The notes beneath the pieces are model-generated. The model did not search any database and was not told the DNA's origin. It saw only the letters and a list, made by a program, of their open reading frames with translations. From Methylophilus rhizosphaerae (lineage in GTDB: Bacteria; Pseudomonadota; Gammaproteobacteria; Burkholderiales; Methylophilaceae), in NCBI RefSeq assembly GCF_900100975.1, contig NZ_FNFX01000004.1, positions 186,001 through 250,000 on the forward strand: DNA of 64,000 bases, read 5' to 3'. The position numbers were made by a program, and so were the translations under genes. Each line of letters opens with the position of its first letter. The stretch's first letter is position 1. Shown here piece by piece: positions 44,800 to 52,017 of the stretch.

Positions 44800-45492
44800 T
44801 TAGTTGGAAATAAAGGATTGCATAAACGTTAAGGTGTTTTTTGGCCCGGCAATGCGGATCGTGACCCGGTATAACGGGGAGTCCGAGCTGGAAATACAGC
44901 GTTTGAATAGTTCAAGATTAGTGACGTTATGCGAGCAGTTTTCGCCATTATTGGGTGAGCTGGCCATCATGCAGCGCGAGGCATCGCTTTTCGCCGTGCC
45001 GGCATTAATTTCCGCCTCGCTGTAGTTGCACATGCGTTCAACCACATAGCGGATTTCGTTACCCTGCCTGTCGCTGCCATTGCGGATTTCATCATTGCCA
45101 TCGGTCTGGCTGGGCGCCAGGCTGCTGTTGCTATCACTCCACGCCATGGTCGTTAAGGTGTTGCCATCGCAGACCAGAGCATCAGGCTGGGTATCAAACC
45201 GGCTGCAATTGGCATAATAGCCAACCTGCGGGTTATGTTTAATGCTGTCGGCCAGAGCCACTTTCTTGGCAATATTTTCAGCGATGCCTTCCAGGGCCAC
45301 ATTGGAGGCGGTCCCGGCAGACTGCCTGAATACCATATTGCCGGACAACAAGGCATTGGTATCGACACTGCGGATTAACGCAACGGCCGCAATTGACATC
45401 ACCGCCAGGGCCAGTAAGGCAAAAAACAATACCAGCCCGCGTTGCAGGCGGGTGGACGTGCCTTTCATAGGTGATATCAGCTTATAGCGCAT
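44800..45492 (-). CDS. pilX: Minor pilin PilX
   Basis: A 230-residue protein. The N-terminus RLQRGLVLFFALLALAVMSIAAVALIRSVDTNALLSGNM is the PilX hydrophobic helix, lacking the usual glutamate-5. The C-terminus ends VTIRIAGPKNTLTFMQSFISN. Several start codons are possible: ATG at 45492 overlaps the pilW stop and could be coupled to it, while ATG at 45468 gives the shorter leader usual for PilX. PilX, V, W and E with FimT prime pilus assembly and carry PilY1. Confidence 0.85.
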   Translation of the reverse strand: MRYKLISPMKGTSTRLQRGLVLFFALLALAVMSIAAVALIRSVDTNALLSGNMVFRQSAGTASNVALEGIAENIAKKVALADSIKHNPQVGYYANCSRFDTQPDALVCDGNTLTTMAWSDSNSSLAPSQTDGNDEIRNGSDRQGNEIRYVVERMCNYSEAEINAGTAKSDASRCMMASSPNNGENCSHNVTNLELFKRCISSSDSPLYRVTIRIAGPKNTLTFMQSFISN

Positions 45493-46636
45493 CGCGGTTC
45501 CAGAGGATATTCCTGAGCGGGATTGTGACTTCAAACGTGCGGTAGCGGTAACGCTGCCAGTCAGCAATATGGCTTAAATTGACATTGGCAGGCGTGGCAT
45601 CCTCTCTCCAGATACATACTTTGCTGACGCCTGTTGCGGTACCTGTGCATGGCTGGCTGACAATATTCTTCTGCAGGTTGCCATCCCTGGCGACCACCGC
45701 CACGCGGATGGCCCGGATGCGGTTCCTGTCCTGCAAACTCATGGCCGGCCCAAAGTCTCCGGTGGCATCGGTCCACAGGTCGACGCGATTCAAATACGCG
45801 GCGGCAGTGGTTGCAGTAGAAGCTGCATCCAGGGTGGTGGCCACCCCATACTGTGCCTGCAATGCCACGATATCGCTGGCAACCGGTATGGCAGCGCTGT
45901 TGGGGAAAGGCGTTGCGCTGGAAATTCCACCTGTCCTGGTGAGTTCAGCAGCGGCATTCACTGTGTATTCATACTGGTTCCATGCACCCAGGCATGAAAA
46001 ACGCACCCAGTCCGCCCCGTTCAGGTCGGTCACCGGGCTGGCAGTGGGTACCGTATTCAGTTCAGCCAGGGCGTTGATGGTACGGTCAGGGTTGAGTTTT
46101 TGCAGCCGCGCCATGCTGCAGTTCGGGCTGGCGGGTGTTTGGTGGAACAGCACGATATCATTTTCCTGACAGCCAATCAGGCGTCCATCCAGCGAAGGCG
46201 CAGACATCAGCCCGGTCGCACGCATCGATGCCCCGCCGCCGGCAGGATTACCGTAACGGATGCGCACGATATCCTGGCCGGTGTCGCCATCGACAATCAC
46301 TACCGGTGACAGGTTGATCAGCACGCCTGCCTGATTAATGGAGGTATCGATGGGACAGAGTAATGGCGAAGGGTCCGCACTGTTATACAGAGGCAAGCCG
46401 TACCCCGCATTTTGTGCATCGCGCTGGATGTAATACAAGGCAAGCACACCGCTGGACTGGGCATCTGCGCCGCCGGCAATCATGCGTTTACGCGCTTCAA
46501 AACTACTGAATACATTGCTGATCGCCAGCGTTGCCACCAGGCCAATCAGGATGCCGACCAACAACTCGATCAGGCTCATACCGGCCTGGCGATGTTTGCT
46601 GCGTCGTGGGGGCATGTAAGGGAATGTATGCATCAT
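45482..46636 (-). CDS. pilW: Minor pilin PilW
   Basis: A 384-residue pilin. The prepilin site is RQAG/MSLIELLVGILIGLVATLAISNVF, with glutamate-5. The rest is a large soluble domain with YYIQRDAQNAGYGLPLYNS near residue 70, as in PilW. Its start overlaps the pilV stop by 4 bp. In length it is typical of beta- and gammaproteobacterial PilW. Confidence 0.9.
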   Translation of the reverse strand: MMHTFPYMPPRRSKHRQAGMSLIELLVGILIGLVATLAISNVFSSFEARKRMIAGGADAQSSGVLALYYIQRDAQNAGYGLPLYNSADPSPLLCPIDTSINQAGVLINLSPVVIVDGDTGQDIVRIRYGNPAGGGASMRATGLMSAPSLDGRLIGCQENDIVLFHQTPASPNCSMARLQKLNPDRTINALAELNTVPTASPVTDLNGADWVRFSCLGAWNQYEYTVNAAAELTRTGGISSATPFPNSAAIPVASDIVALQAQYGVATTLDAASTATTAAAYLNRVDLWTDATGDFGPAMSLQDRNRIRAIRVAVVARDGNLQKNIVSQPCTGTATGVSKVCIWREDATPANVNLSHIADWQRYRYRTFEVTIPLRNILWNRDAL

Positions 46637-47043
46637 GGCATCACATCAAACAGATAACTGGAAGCACTCACCTGGTGCGGGTTACCACCCGGCACCTGCC
46701 AGCCGACCGTGACCGTAATCATGCTGTTGGTGATGGCAGAAAAGGTCAAGCTGCCATTCGGCAACTGCGCTTGAATGCGGCTACGATCCACCTGACTGAC
46801 ATAGGTAGCGGCATCGCTGCCAGAGGCCATCATATTGGCCAGCTGCGTCTGCGCAATCAGTTGCGCTTCGGCACGGTAACGATTGTCACTGCTGTTTTTG
46901 AGCATCGCCGTCTGTAACCCGATCAGCGCCAGCACGCCCATGCTGAAAATCACGACCGCCACCATGGATTCAATCAATACCGAACCACGCTGTGCTACGG
47001 GATGGCGGAGGGTAGCTTGCCTTTTCTGCACTCTGCCTAGCAT
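46633..47043 (-). CDS. pilV: Minor pilin PilV
   Basis: A 136-residue pilin. The prepilin motif is QRG/SVLIESMVAVVIFSMGVLALIGLQ, with glutamate-5, matching PilV. The chosen ATG at 47043 overlaps the fimT stop (ATGCTAG); a longer frame to 47082 lies inside fimT. The remainder shows the short conserved region QTQLANMMASGSDAATYV. Confidence 0.88.
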   Translation of the reverse strand: MLGRVQKRQATLRHPVAQRGSVLIESMVAVVIFSMGVLALIGLQTAMLKNSSDNRYRAEAQLIAQTQLANMMASGSDAATYVSQVDRSRIQAQLPNGSLTFSAITNSMITVTVGWQVPGGNPHQVSASSYLFDVMP

Positions 47044-47549
47044 GTCCTGGCATCCCCCGCGGTGGTGACGGCAGGATCGCATACGCGCGCATAGCCGCCT
47101 GCGGCCAGTAAAATGCGCAACTGCCTGCGCTCCTGTTCATTTACCTGGGCATTACTCACATCCACGCGTGAGAGCCCGGCATCCGTCGCCGGGTCACGCG
47201 TGCCAAAACCGGTAAATACTGCCGTGTAGTAGTCAGCCGTCACGGCAATATTGCCGGAAGCGCCTTCTGACGCACTTTTCTGGCTGATAAGCGCCGGACA
47301 GCTGGTGGTCTCTGTTTCGCAGCCAAATTGCCAGGCACTGCTGGTGGCCAGGGTGAACTTGATTTTGGCATTGCGTTTAATGGCTTCCATGCGTGCCTGC
47401 TGCAAGCCATTGTGGATAGATTCCGCCACAGTTCGGATCTGGGCATTGCCAATCGCGGTCTGGAAGGCAGGAACCGCCAGCATGGATACCGCCATTAACA
47501 CCACGACGGTCACCACCAGCTCAACCAGTGTAAAGCCGCGCTGAGTCAC
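47037..47549 (-). CDS. fimT: Minor pilin FimT/GspH type
   Basis: A 170-residue pilin from a GTG at 47549, 2 bp after the pilE stop; the frame to a TTG at 47585 would run into pilE. The prepilin site is TQRG/FTLVELVVTVVVLMAVSMLAVPAFQ, and SIHNGLQQARMEAIKRNAKIKF is the FimT/GspH helix end. FimT proteins help initiate pilus assembly and some bind DNA during transformation. Cysteines near the C-terminus (RVCDPAVTTAGDARTC) may form a loop. Confidence 0.87.
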   Translation of the reverse strand: MTQRGFTLVELVVTVVVLMAVSMLAVPAFQTAIGNAQIRTVAESIHNGLQQARMEAIKRNAKIKFTLATSSAWQFGCETETTSCPALISQKSASEGASGNIAVTADYYTAVFTGFGTRDPATDAGLSRVDVSNAQVNEQERRQLRILLAAGGYARVCDPAVTTAGDARTC

Positions 47550-47551
47550 GG

Positions 47552-47968
47552 TCAGCAACTTCCCGAAGAGGAGGTCAGCCAGCAACTACTGCCCACCGTG
47601 CCATCATATTTCGAGGTTTTGGCATTGTCCTGGTTGACGGTAAATTCAAAGTTATCCATATTCTGCGCGGCTCTCCCGCTCGCTTTCAGGGTATAAGTAG
47701 TCGCCGTCTGGTTATCGACTGAATAATCGAAAAACCTGGCATCCGCAGGCTGGCAAGTAAAGCCGGCATAGGTGAAATTATCCTGGTAGAACTGTTCTGC
47801 CTGCACGCGGCAATTGGCCAGGTTGGCAGGTGCTTCTACCGCGTTGCCGCTTTTGATGTAATCCTGGTAGGCCGGCATGGCAATACTTGCCAGTATGCCC
47901 ATGATGGCGACCACCACCATCACTTCAATCAGGCTGAACCCTTGTTGCGCTGAGCGTTGCATATTCAC
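47552..47968 (-). CDS. pilE: Type IV pilin PilE (minor pilin)
   Basis: A 138-residue pilin with [34 protein letters not shown], a textbook class III prepilin sequence. It has the C-terminal disulfide loop bounded by Cys near [12 protein letters not shown] and the internal [10 protein letters not shown]. It is first in the minor pilin operon, so the name PilE follows that context; a major PilA-like role is not excluded. Its promoter was not found with confidence. Confidence 0.9.
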   Translation of the reverse strand: MNMQRSAQQGFSLIEVMVVVAIMGILASIAMPAYQDYIKSGNAVEAPANLANCRVQAEQFYQDNFTYAGFTCQPADARFFDYSVDNQTATTYTLKASGRAAQNMDNFEFTVNQDNAKTSKYDGTVGSSCWLTSSSGSC

Positions 47969-48091
47969 ACCTCTTTTATGGTGCCTTTATCATGCAAATG
48001 GATGCAGGGAATGTCCAGCACCAACCGACCAATGGCGACCCCTGGCCGACGAATGGTCAGGCCACCCGGCATGAAGTGGCTGGCGGTTTAA

Positions 48092-48100
48092 TGCTAAAAT
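48092..48100 (+). promoter_or_regulatory. Candidate extended -10 of lptM-lysA
   Basis: TGCTAAAAT, a TGn plus TAAAAT hexamer, about 30 bp before the lptM start. No clear -35. Confidence 0.4.
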
Positions 48101-48129
48101 GCCGGTCTACTGATATCGGATGGTGGATT

Positions 48130-48267
48130 ATGCTTTCCCTCTGGACACGATTCCTGGCGCTTGGCCTGCTGCTCGCACAATTGACTGCATGTGGCCTGAA
48201 GGGGGATTTATATATTCCCGAACGTCAATATCCTCAACAACCTCAACAAAAAACCTCTGCATCGTGA
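48130..48267 (+). CDS. lptM: LPS translocon maturation chaperone LptM (YifL-like lipoprotein)
   Basis: A 45-residue lipoprotein. A hydrophobic signal (RFLALGLLLAQLTAC) ends in a lipobox with Cys at about residue 20, followed at once by GLKGDLYIPE, the CG.KG.LY.P signature of LptM. It helps disulfide formation and assembly of LptD. The ATG at 48130 is chosen; upstream frame to 47992 is not coding. Its stop overlaps the lysA GTG, and lptM-lysA is a conserved order in proteobacteria. Confidence 0.85.
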   Translation: MLSLWTRFLALGLLLAQLTACGLKGDLYIPERQYPQQPQQKTSAS

Positions 48268-49508
48268 CTGCTTTTAATCTACAGAATGGTTTGCTGCATG
48301 CCGAAAATGTAGCGCTGCGTACTATCGCACAAACGCACCAGACCCCCACCTACGTGTATTCCAAAGCGGCACTGACGCAGACATTTGCGCGTTTCCAGTC
48401 CGGCTTGCTGGGGCACGACCACCTGATATGTTTTGCCGTCAAAGCCAACCCCAGCCTAGCCATCCTCAATCTGTTTGCACGCCTGGGTGCGGGGTTTGAT
48501 ATTGTGTCCGGCGGCGAGCTGGCACGCGTCATTGCCGCTGGTGGTGACCCGAAAAAAGTGGTGTTTTCCGGCGTGGGTAAATCGCATGCCGAAATCCGTG
48601 CGGCGCTGGAAGCCGGCATTTTCTGCTTCAATGTCGAGTCCGCCAACGAATTGCAGCGTATCCAGCAAGTCGCCGCAGAGATGGGCAAGACAGCGCCGGT
48701 TTCCCTGCGCGTCAACCCGAATGTCGACGCCAAAACACACCCGTATATTTCCACCGGCCTGAAAAACAACAAGTTTGGCGTGGCGTTTGAAGACGCGCTG
48801 GATTTATACAAACAGGCCGCCCAAATGCCGAATATTGCCGTGCATGGCATTGACTGCCATATCGGCTCGCAGATTACCGAGCTATCGCCGTTTCAGGATG
48901 CGCTGGACAAAGTGCTGGGCCTGGTTGACGCGCTGGCTGCGGAAAACATTCATATCCAGCATATTGATGTGGGTGGCGGCGTGGGCATTACTTATGATGA
49001 TGAAACGCCCCCTGATTTCGGTACGTATACCGCCGCGATCATGCAAAAACTGTCAGGCCGCGGCGTCAAGGTCTTGTTTGAACCCGGCCGCGCACTGGTA
49101 GGCAATGCCGGTGTGTTACTGACTAAAGTGGAATACCTGAAACCAGGTGAAACCAAAAATTTTGCCATTGTCGATGCCGCCATGAATGACTTGATGCGTC
49201 CGGCGCTGTATGACGCCTATCACAACATCACCACCATTGCACCATCCACCGCGGCAACACAAACCTATGAAGTGGTCGGGCCAGTGTGTGAAAGTGGCGA
49301 TTTCCTGGGGCATGACCGTGCCCTGGCGATAGAGGAAGGCGATTACCTGGCAATTCACTCCGCCGGTGCTTATGGCATGAGTATGGCCAGCAACTACAAC
49401 ACGCGCGCACGTGCGGCCGAGGTGCTGGTCGATGGAGATCAGGCACATGTGATTCGTGAGCGTGAGCAGATTACCGACCTGTTTAAACTGGAGCGCACGC
49501 TGCCATAA
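48264..49508 (+). CDS. lysA: Diaminopimelate decarboxylase
   Basis: A 414-residue PLP enzyme making lysine from meso-diaminopimelate. The PLP lysine is in ICFAVKANPSLAIL; GFDIVSGGELARV, CHIGSQITELSPF, DVGGGVGITY and the catalytic cysteine region GPVCESGDFLGHDR are all present. The start is a GTG at 48264 overlapping lptM as GTGA; the longer frame to 48120 runs through lptM out of phase with it and is rejected. Confidence 0.95.
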   Translation: MTAFNLQNGLLHAENVALRTIAQTHQTPTYVYSKAALTQTFARFQSGLLGHDHLICFAVKANPSLAILNLFARLGAGFDIVSGGELARVIAAGGDPKKVVFSGVGKSHAEIRAALEAGIFCFNVESANELQRIQQVAAEMGKTAPVSLRVNPNVDAKTHPYISTGLKNNKFGVAFEDALDLYKQAAQMPNIAVHGIDCHIGSQITELSPFQDALDKVLGLVDALAAENIHIQHIDVGGGVGITYDDETPPDFGTYTAAIMQKLSGRGVKVLFEPGRALVGNAGVLLTKVEYLKPGETKNFAIVDAAMNDLMRPALYDAYHNITTIAPSTAATQTYEVVGPVCESGDFLGHDRALAIEEGDYLAIHSAGAYGMSMASNYNTRARAAEVLVDGDQAHVIREREQITDLFKLERTLP

Positions 49509-49514
49509 AGCAAT

Positions 49515-49667
49515 ATTATCCGCCGATAAACGCAGATGCACGCCGATAAAACGGCTTTTTACGACAGAAACGCGGAGAAATCTCAGACAGTTCAGGAAAC
49601 GAACCGAGTTATCCGCTCACCTGGAGTCAGACTTGCTTGCCCTGATCGGCGTTTATCGGCGGATAAT
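49515..49667. repeat. 153-bp element with 19-bp perfect terminal inverted repeats
   Basis: ATTATCCGCCGATAAACGC at 49515-49533 is matched exactly, inverted, at 49649-49667. The left side carries a partial second copy (CGCCGATAAA at 49541-49550). It occupies the gap between convergent lysA and purU and has no open frame worth calling. No target-site duplication was evident. It resembles the dispersed intergenic repeats (CGCAGAT/CGCCGATAAA types) of proteobacterial genomes, possibly an insertion-element relic or a processed RNA structure. Confidence 0.65.
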
Positions 49668-49700
49668 TAAGAATTTAGTTTTTATTTGCCCACCAACACC

Positions 49701-50555
49701 CTAATCAAAAATCACCGTCTTGTTCGCATAGAGCAGAATCCGGTGCTCAATATGCCAGCGCACCGCTTTTGACAGCACCACGCGCTCCAGGTCACGCCCC
49801 TTCTGGATCAGGTCTTCCACTTGGTCGCGATGCGAAATGCGTGCAATATCCTGCTCGATAATCGGCCCTTCATCCAGCACTTCAGTCACATAATGGCTGG
49901 TCGCGCCTATCAGTTTCACGCCGCGTTCAAAGGCGCGGTGATAAGGACGCGCACCGATAAAGGCCGGCAGGAAAGAATGGTGGATATTGATGATTTTCTG
50001 TGGGTAACGTGCGACAAAATCGGGGGAAAGAATCTGCATGTAGCGCGCCAGCACAATCAGATCAATCCCATACTGGTCGAACAGTGCAAACTGCTGCGCT
50101 TCCACCTGGGCTTTACTGTCCTTGGTCACCGGCAGGTAATGGAAATCGATGCCATAGAATACAGCCAGTTTTTCGGTATCGCGGTGATTGCTGATAATCA
50201 GTGGGATATCACAGGCCAGTTCACCGCTATGATGCCTGTGCAACAAATCTACCAGGCAGTGGTCATATTGCGAAACCATCAGTGCCATGCGTGTTTTCTG
50301 CTCGGAAAGCCTCAGTTGCCAGGTCATGCCGAAGCGTTGTGCAATCGGGCCGAATGCCTGATCGAAGCCCGCTACAGGCACACTGAAATTGCTGAGGTCC
50401 CATTCTACCCGCATTAAAAACAGATTATTTTCCGCATCCTGATGCTGGTCTGCGTGTAAAATATTGGCATTGTGTTCGTACAAAAATTGCGCAATCGCCG
50501 CCACAATCCCTTTGGTATCCGGGCAGGTAATCAGCAAGGTAGCAGTGTTTTTCAT
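49701..50555 (-). CDS. purU: Formyltetrahydrofolate deformylase
   Basis: A 284-residue enzyme that hydrolyses 10-formyl-tetrahydrofolate to formate and tetrahydrofolate. An ACT domain (TLLITCPDTKGIVAAIAQFLYEHNANILHADQHQD, about 5-39) precedes the formyltransferase-like domain with IINIHHSFLPAFIGARPYHRAFERGVKLIGATSHYVTEVLDEGPII, containing the catalytic Asn-His-Asp set. MKNTATLL at 50555 is the expected start; the frame upstream to 50672 crosses a TATAAT box. It links the folate pool to formate and balances one-carbon units in a methylotroph. Confidence 0.93.
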   Translation of the reverse strand: MKNTATLLITCPDTKGIVAAIAQFLYEHNANILHADQHQDAENNLFLMRVEWDLSNFSVPVAGFDQAFGPIAQRFGMTWQLRLSEQKTRMALMVSQYDHCLVDLLHRHHSGELACDIPLIISNHRDTEKLAVFYGIDFHYLPVTKDSKAQVEAQQFALFDQYGIDLIVLARYMQILSPDFVARYPQKIINIHHSFLPAFIGARPYHRAFERGVKLIGATSHYVTEVLDEGPIIEQDIARISHRDQVEDLIQKGRDLERVVLSKAVRWHIEHRILLYANKTVIFD

Positions 50556-50589
50556 AACAATCGACGTCATAGCTAGCGACAAAACGCCG

Positions 50590-50595
50590 ATTATA
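50590..50595 (-). promoter_or_regulatory. Candidate -10 box of purU
   Basis: A perfect TATAAT on the minus strand, 35 bp before the purU ATG; the -35 region is weak. Confidence 0.5.
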
Positions 50596-50686
50596 CCTGA
50601 TGCCCGACTGCCCTTGTGATTGACCACAGGTTTAACAGCAGGCACACGCACAGCAAATGCAACAGCTGCCATTACGGAATTGATTT

Positions 50687-51658
50687 ATGCAAACCAGGAC
50701 TACACCCGAGATCGTACTCGCCAACCCGCGCGGATTCTGCGCCGGGGTTGACCGCGCCATTATCATCGTCGAACAGGCGCTGGAAAAATTCGGCGCCCCT
50801 ATCTACGTGCGCAACGAAGTCGTGCACAATAAATTCGTGGTCGGGCAGTTACGCGCAAAAGGCGCGATTTTCGTCGACGAACTGGAAAAGATTCCGGCAG
50901 GCAATATTGTCATTTTCAGTGCGCATGGCGTCTCCAAAGCAGTACGCGCGGAGGCAGAGGCCCGCGGACTGACCGCCTATGATGCCACTTGCCCACTGGT
51001 GACCAAGGTGCATATCGAAGTAGCCAAGATGCGCAAAGATGGCCTGGAAATCATTATGATAGGCCACAAAGGCCATCCTGAAGTGGAAGGCACCATGGGT
51101 CAATCAGAAGCGGGCGGCATGTACTTGGTGGAAACGCCGGAAGATGTGGCAGCCCTGCAAGTCGCCGATCCTGACAAACTAGCTTATGTAACCCAGACCA
51201 CGCTGTCGGTGGACGATGCCACACAAGTCATCAATGCGCTGAGAGCACGCTTCCCAAGCATTAAAGCCCCAAAAAGCGATGATATTTGCTATGCCACGCA
51301 AAACCGCCAGGATGCAGTCAAAATCATGGCCAAAGATTGCGACCTGGTGATTATCGTCGGCTCACCCAACAGCTCCAACTCCAACCGTCTGCGTGAAGTA
51401 GCCAAAAATCAGGGCGTGGAAGCCTATATGGTGGATAACGCCAGCCTGCTGGACCCGGCATGGCTGGCAAACAAACAGAAAATCGGCATCTCCGCCGGCG
51501 CCTCTGCGCCTGAAGTATTGGTACAGGAAGTCATTGCAGCATTAAAAAACATGGGGGCTGCCCAGGTGGAAGAGCTGCAAGGCGTCGTGGAAAACGTGGT
51601 ATTCCAGTTACCCAAGAACCTGGCGAATGCGGAGAAACGTCCGCAAAACCAACCCTGA
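50687..51658 (+). CDS. ispH: 4-hydroxy-3-methylbut-2-enyl diphosphate reductase
   Basis: A 323-residue 4Fe-4S enzyme for the last step of the MEP isoprenoid pathway. The three cluster cysteines are Cys18 (NPRGFCAGV), Cys102 ([11 protein letters not shown]) and Cys201 ([11 protein letters not shown]); the catalytic glutamate is in [11 protein letters not shown], and [11 protein letters not shown] binds the diphosphate. Full length. It is divergent from purU. Confidence 0.96.
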   Translation: MQTRTTPEIVLANPRGFCAGVDRAIIIVEQALEKFGAPIYVRNEVVHNKFVVGQLRAKGAIFVDELEKIPAGNIVIFSAHGVSKAVRAEAEARGLTAYDATCPLVTKVHIEVAKMRKDGLEIIMIGHKGHPEVEGTMGQSEAGGMYLVETPEDVAALQVADPDKLAYVTQTTLSVDDATQVINALRARFPSIKAPKSDDICYATQNRQDAVKIMAKDCDLVIIVGSPNSSNSNRLREVAKNQGVEAYMVDNASLLDPAWLANKQKIGISAGASAPEVLVQEVIAALKNMGAAQVEELQGVVENVVFQLPKNLANAEKRPQNQP

Positions 51659-51666
51659 TCAAGCGC

Positions 51667-51701
51667 AACGGACATAGCGCCTTGCCCGCGCGCTATCCGT
51701 T
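51667..51701. other. Imperfect hairpin after ispH
   Basis: AACGGACATAGCGC pairs with GCGCTATCCGTT apart from a two-base bulge. There is no T-run, so it is at most a weak terminator or RNA end structure. Confidence 0.4.
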
Positions 51702-51728
51702 ACCGTATCCACATCCATAGCGACAGCC

Positions 51729-51756
51729 AAAAAAATCCCAGGCGCCAAGGCCTGGG
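51729..51756 (-). terminator. Intrinsic terminator of the candidate small RNA
   Basis: CCCAGGC-cttggc-GCCTGGG followed by ATTTTTTT on the minus strand: a 7-bp GC-rich stem with a seven-T tail. Confidence 0.85.
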
Positions 51757-51868
51757 TGCAAGCAATATTCTCCGGTAAGGAGAATCGGGGAAGATTACCC
51801 GTTGTTACCTACCAACAACAATTAGAGATCGCAAGAACCGCCTCATGCATCAAGCAATCAGGGGGTCA
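51729..51868 (-). ncRNA. Candidate sigma-54-dependent small RNA (about 140 nt)
   Basis: A minus-strand transcript is predicted from a -24/-12 promoter (51880-51900) to an intrinsic terminator (51729-51756). No open frame fits. Two internal hairpins are visible: GTTGTT-ggtaggt-AACAAC (about 51817-51799) and ATTCTCC-ttacc-GGAGAAT (about 51785-51767), the second with GGAG on its 3' arm. The remaining single-stranded runs are pyrimidine-rich. It lies in the 359-bp gap between ispH and the RND operon. I do not recognise it as a named RNA family; NtrC- or CbrB-dependent small RNAs with sigma-54 promoters exist in pseudomonads but the sequence is not obviously similar. Confidence 0.6.
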
Positions 51869-51879
51869 CCGATTATTTA

Positions 51880-51900
51880 GCATCAACCGTGCCAACCCTT
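51880..51900 (-). promoter_or_regulatory. Sigma-54 promoter of the candidate small RNA
   Basis: Minus-strand TTGGCACGGTTGATGC with GG at 51893-51892 and GC at 51881-51880, ten bases apart. The 21-bp block is identical to the pilM promoter. Predicted start near 51868. Confidence 0.78.
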
Positions 51901-52017
51901 CGCTTCCTTCAACCCGTTCATTTACAAAGGGTTCTGCCAGCCCTTAGAGGCAAGCGGGTGAAAAATGGCTGTTTTCAACCACCACTGTGGTTTTTAAAAA
52001 CCAGGCCGAGCGTTAGC

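Noticed and set aside
45493-45567. TTG start for PilX at 45567
   Set aside because: It lies deep inside pilW and adds a leader before the usual PilX start; ATGs at 45492 or 45468 fit better.
47969-48060. A sigma-54-like element upstream of pilE (TGGACATTCCCTGC on the minus strand)
   Set aside because: The GG and GC are 9, not 10, bases apart and the -24 box is TGGAC, so it fails the spacing rule.
48120-48263. Longer N-terminus for LysA starting at 48120
   Set aside because: It would run through lptM in another frame; the lipoprotein has a clear lipobox and LysA has a GTG start overlapping its stop.
49456-49704. 82-residue open frame spanning the lysA end and the inverted repeat
   Set aside because: It is out of frame with lysA and mostly made of the repeat element; no ribosome-binding site or protein-like features.
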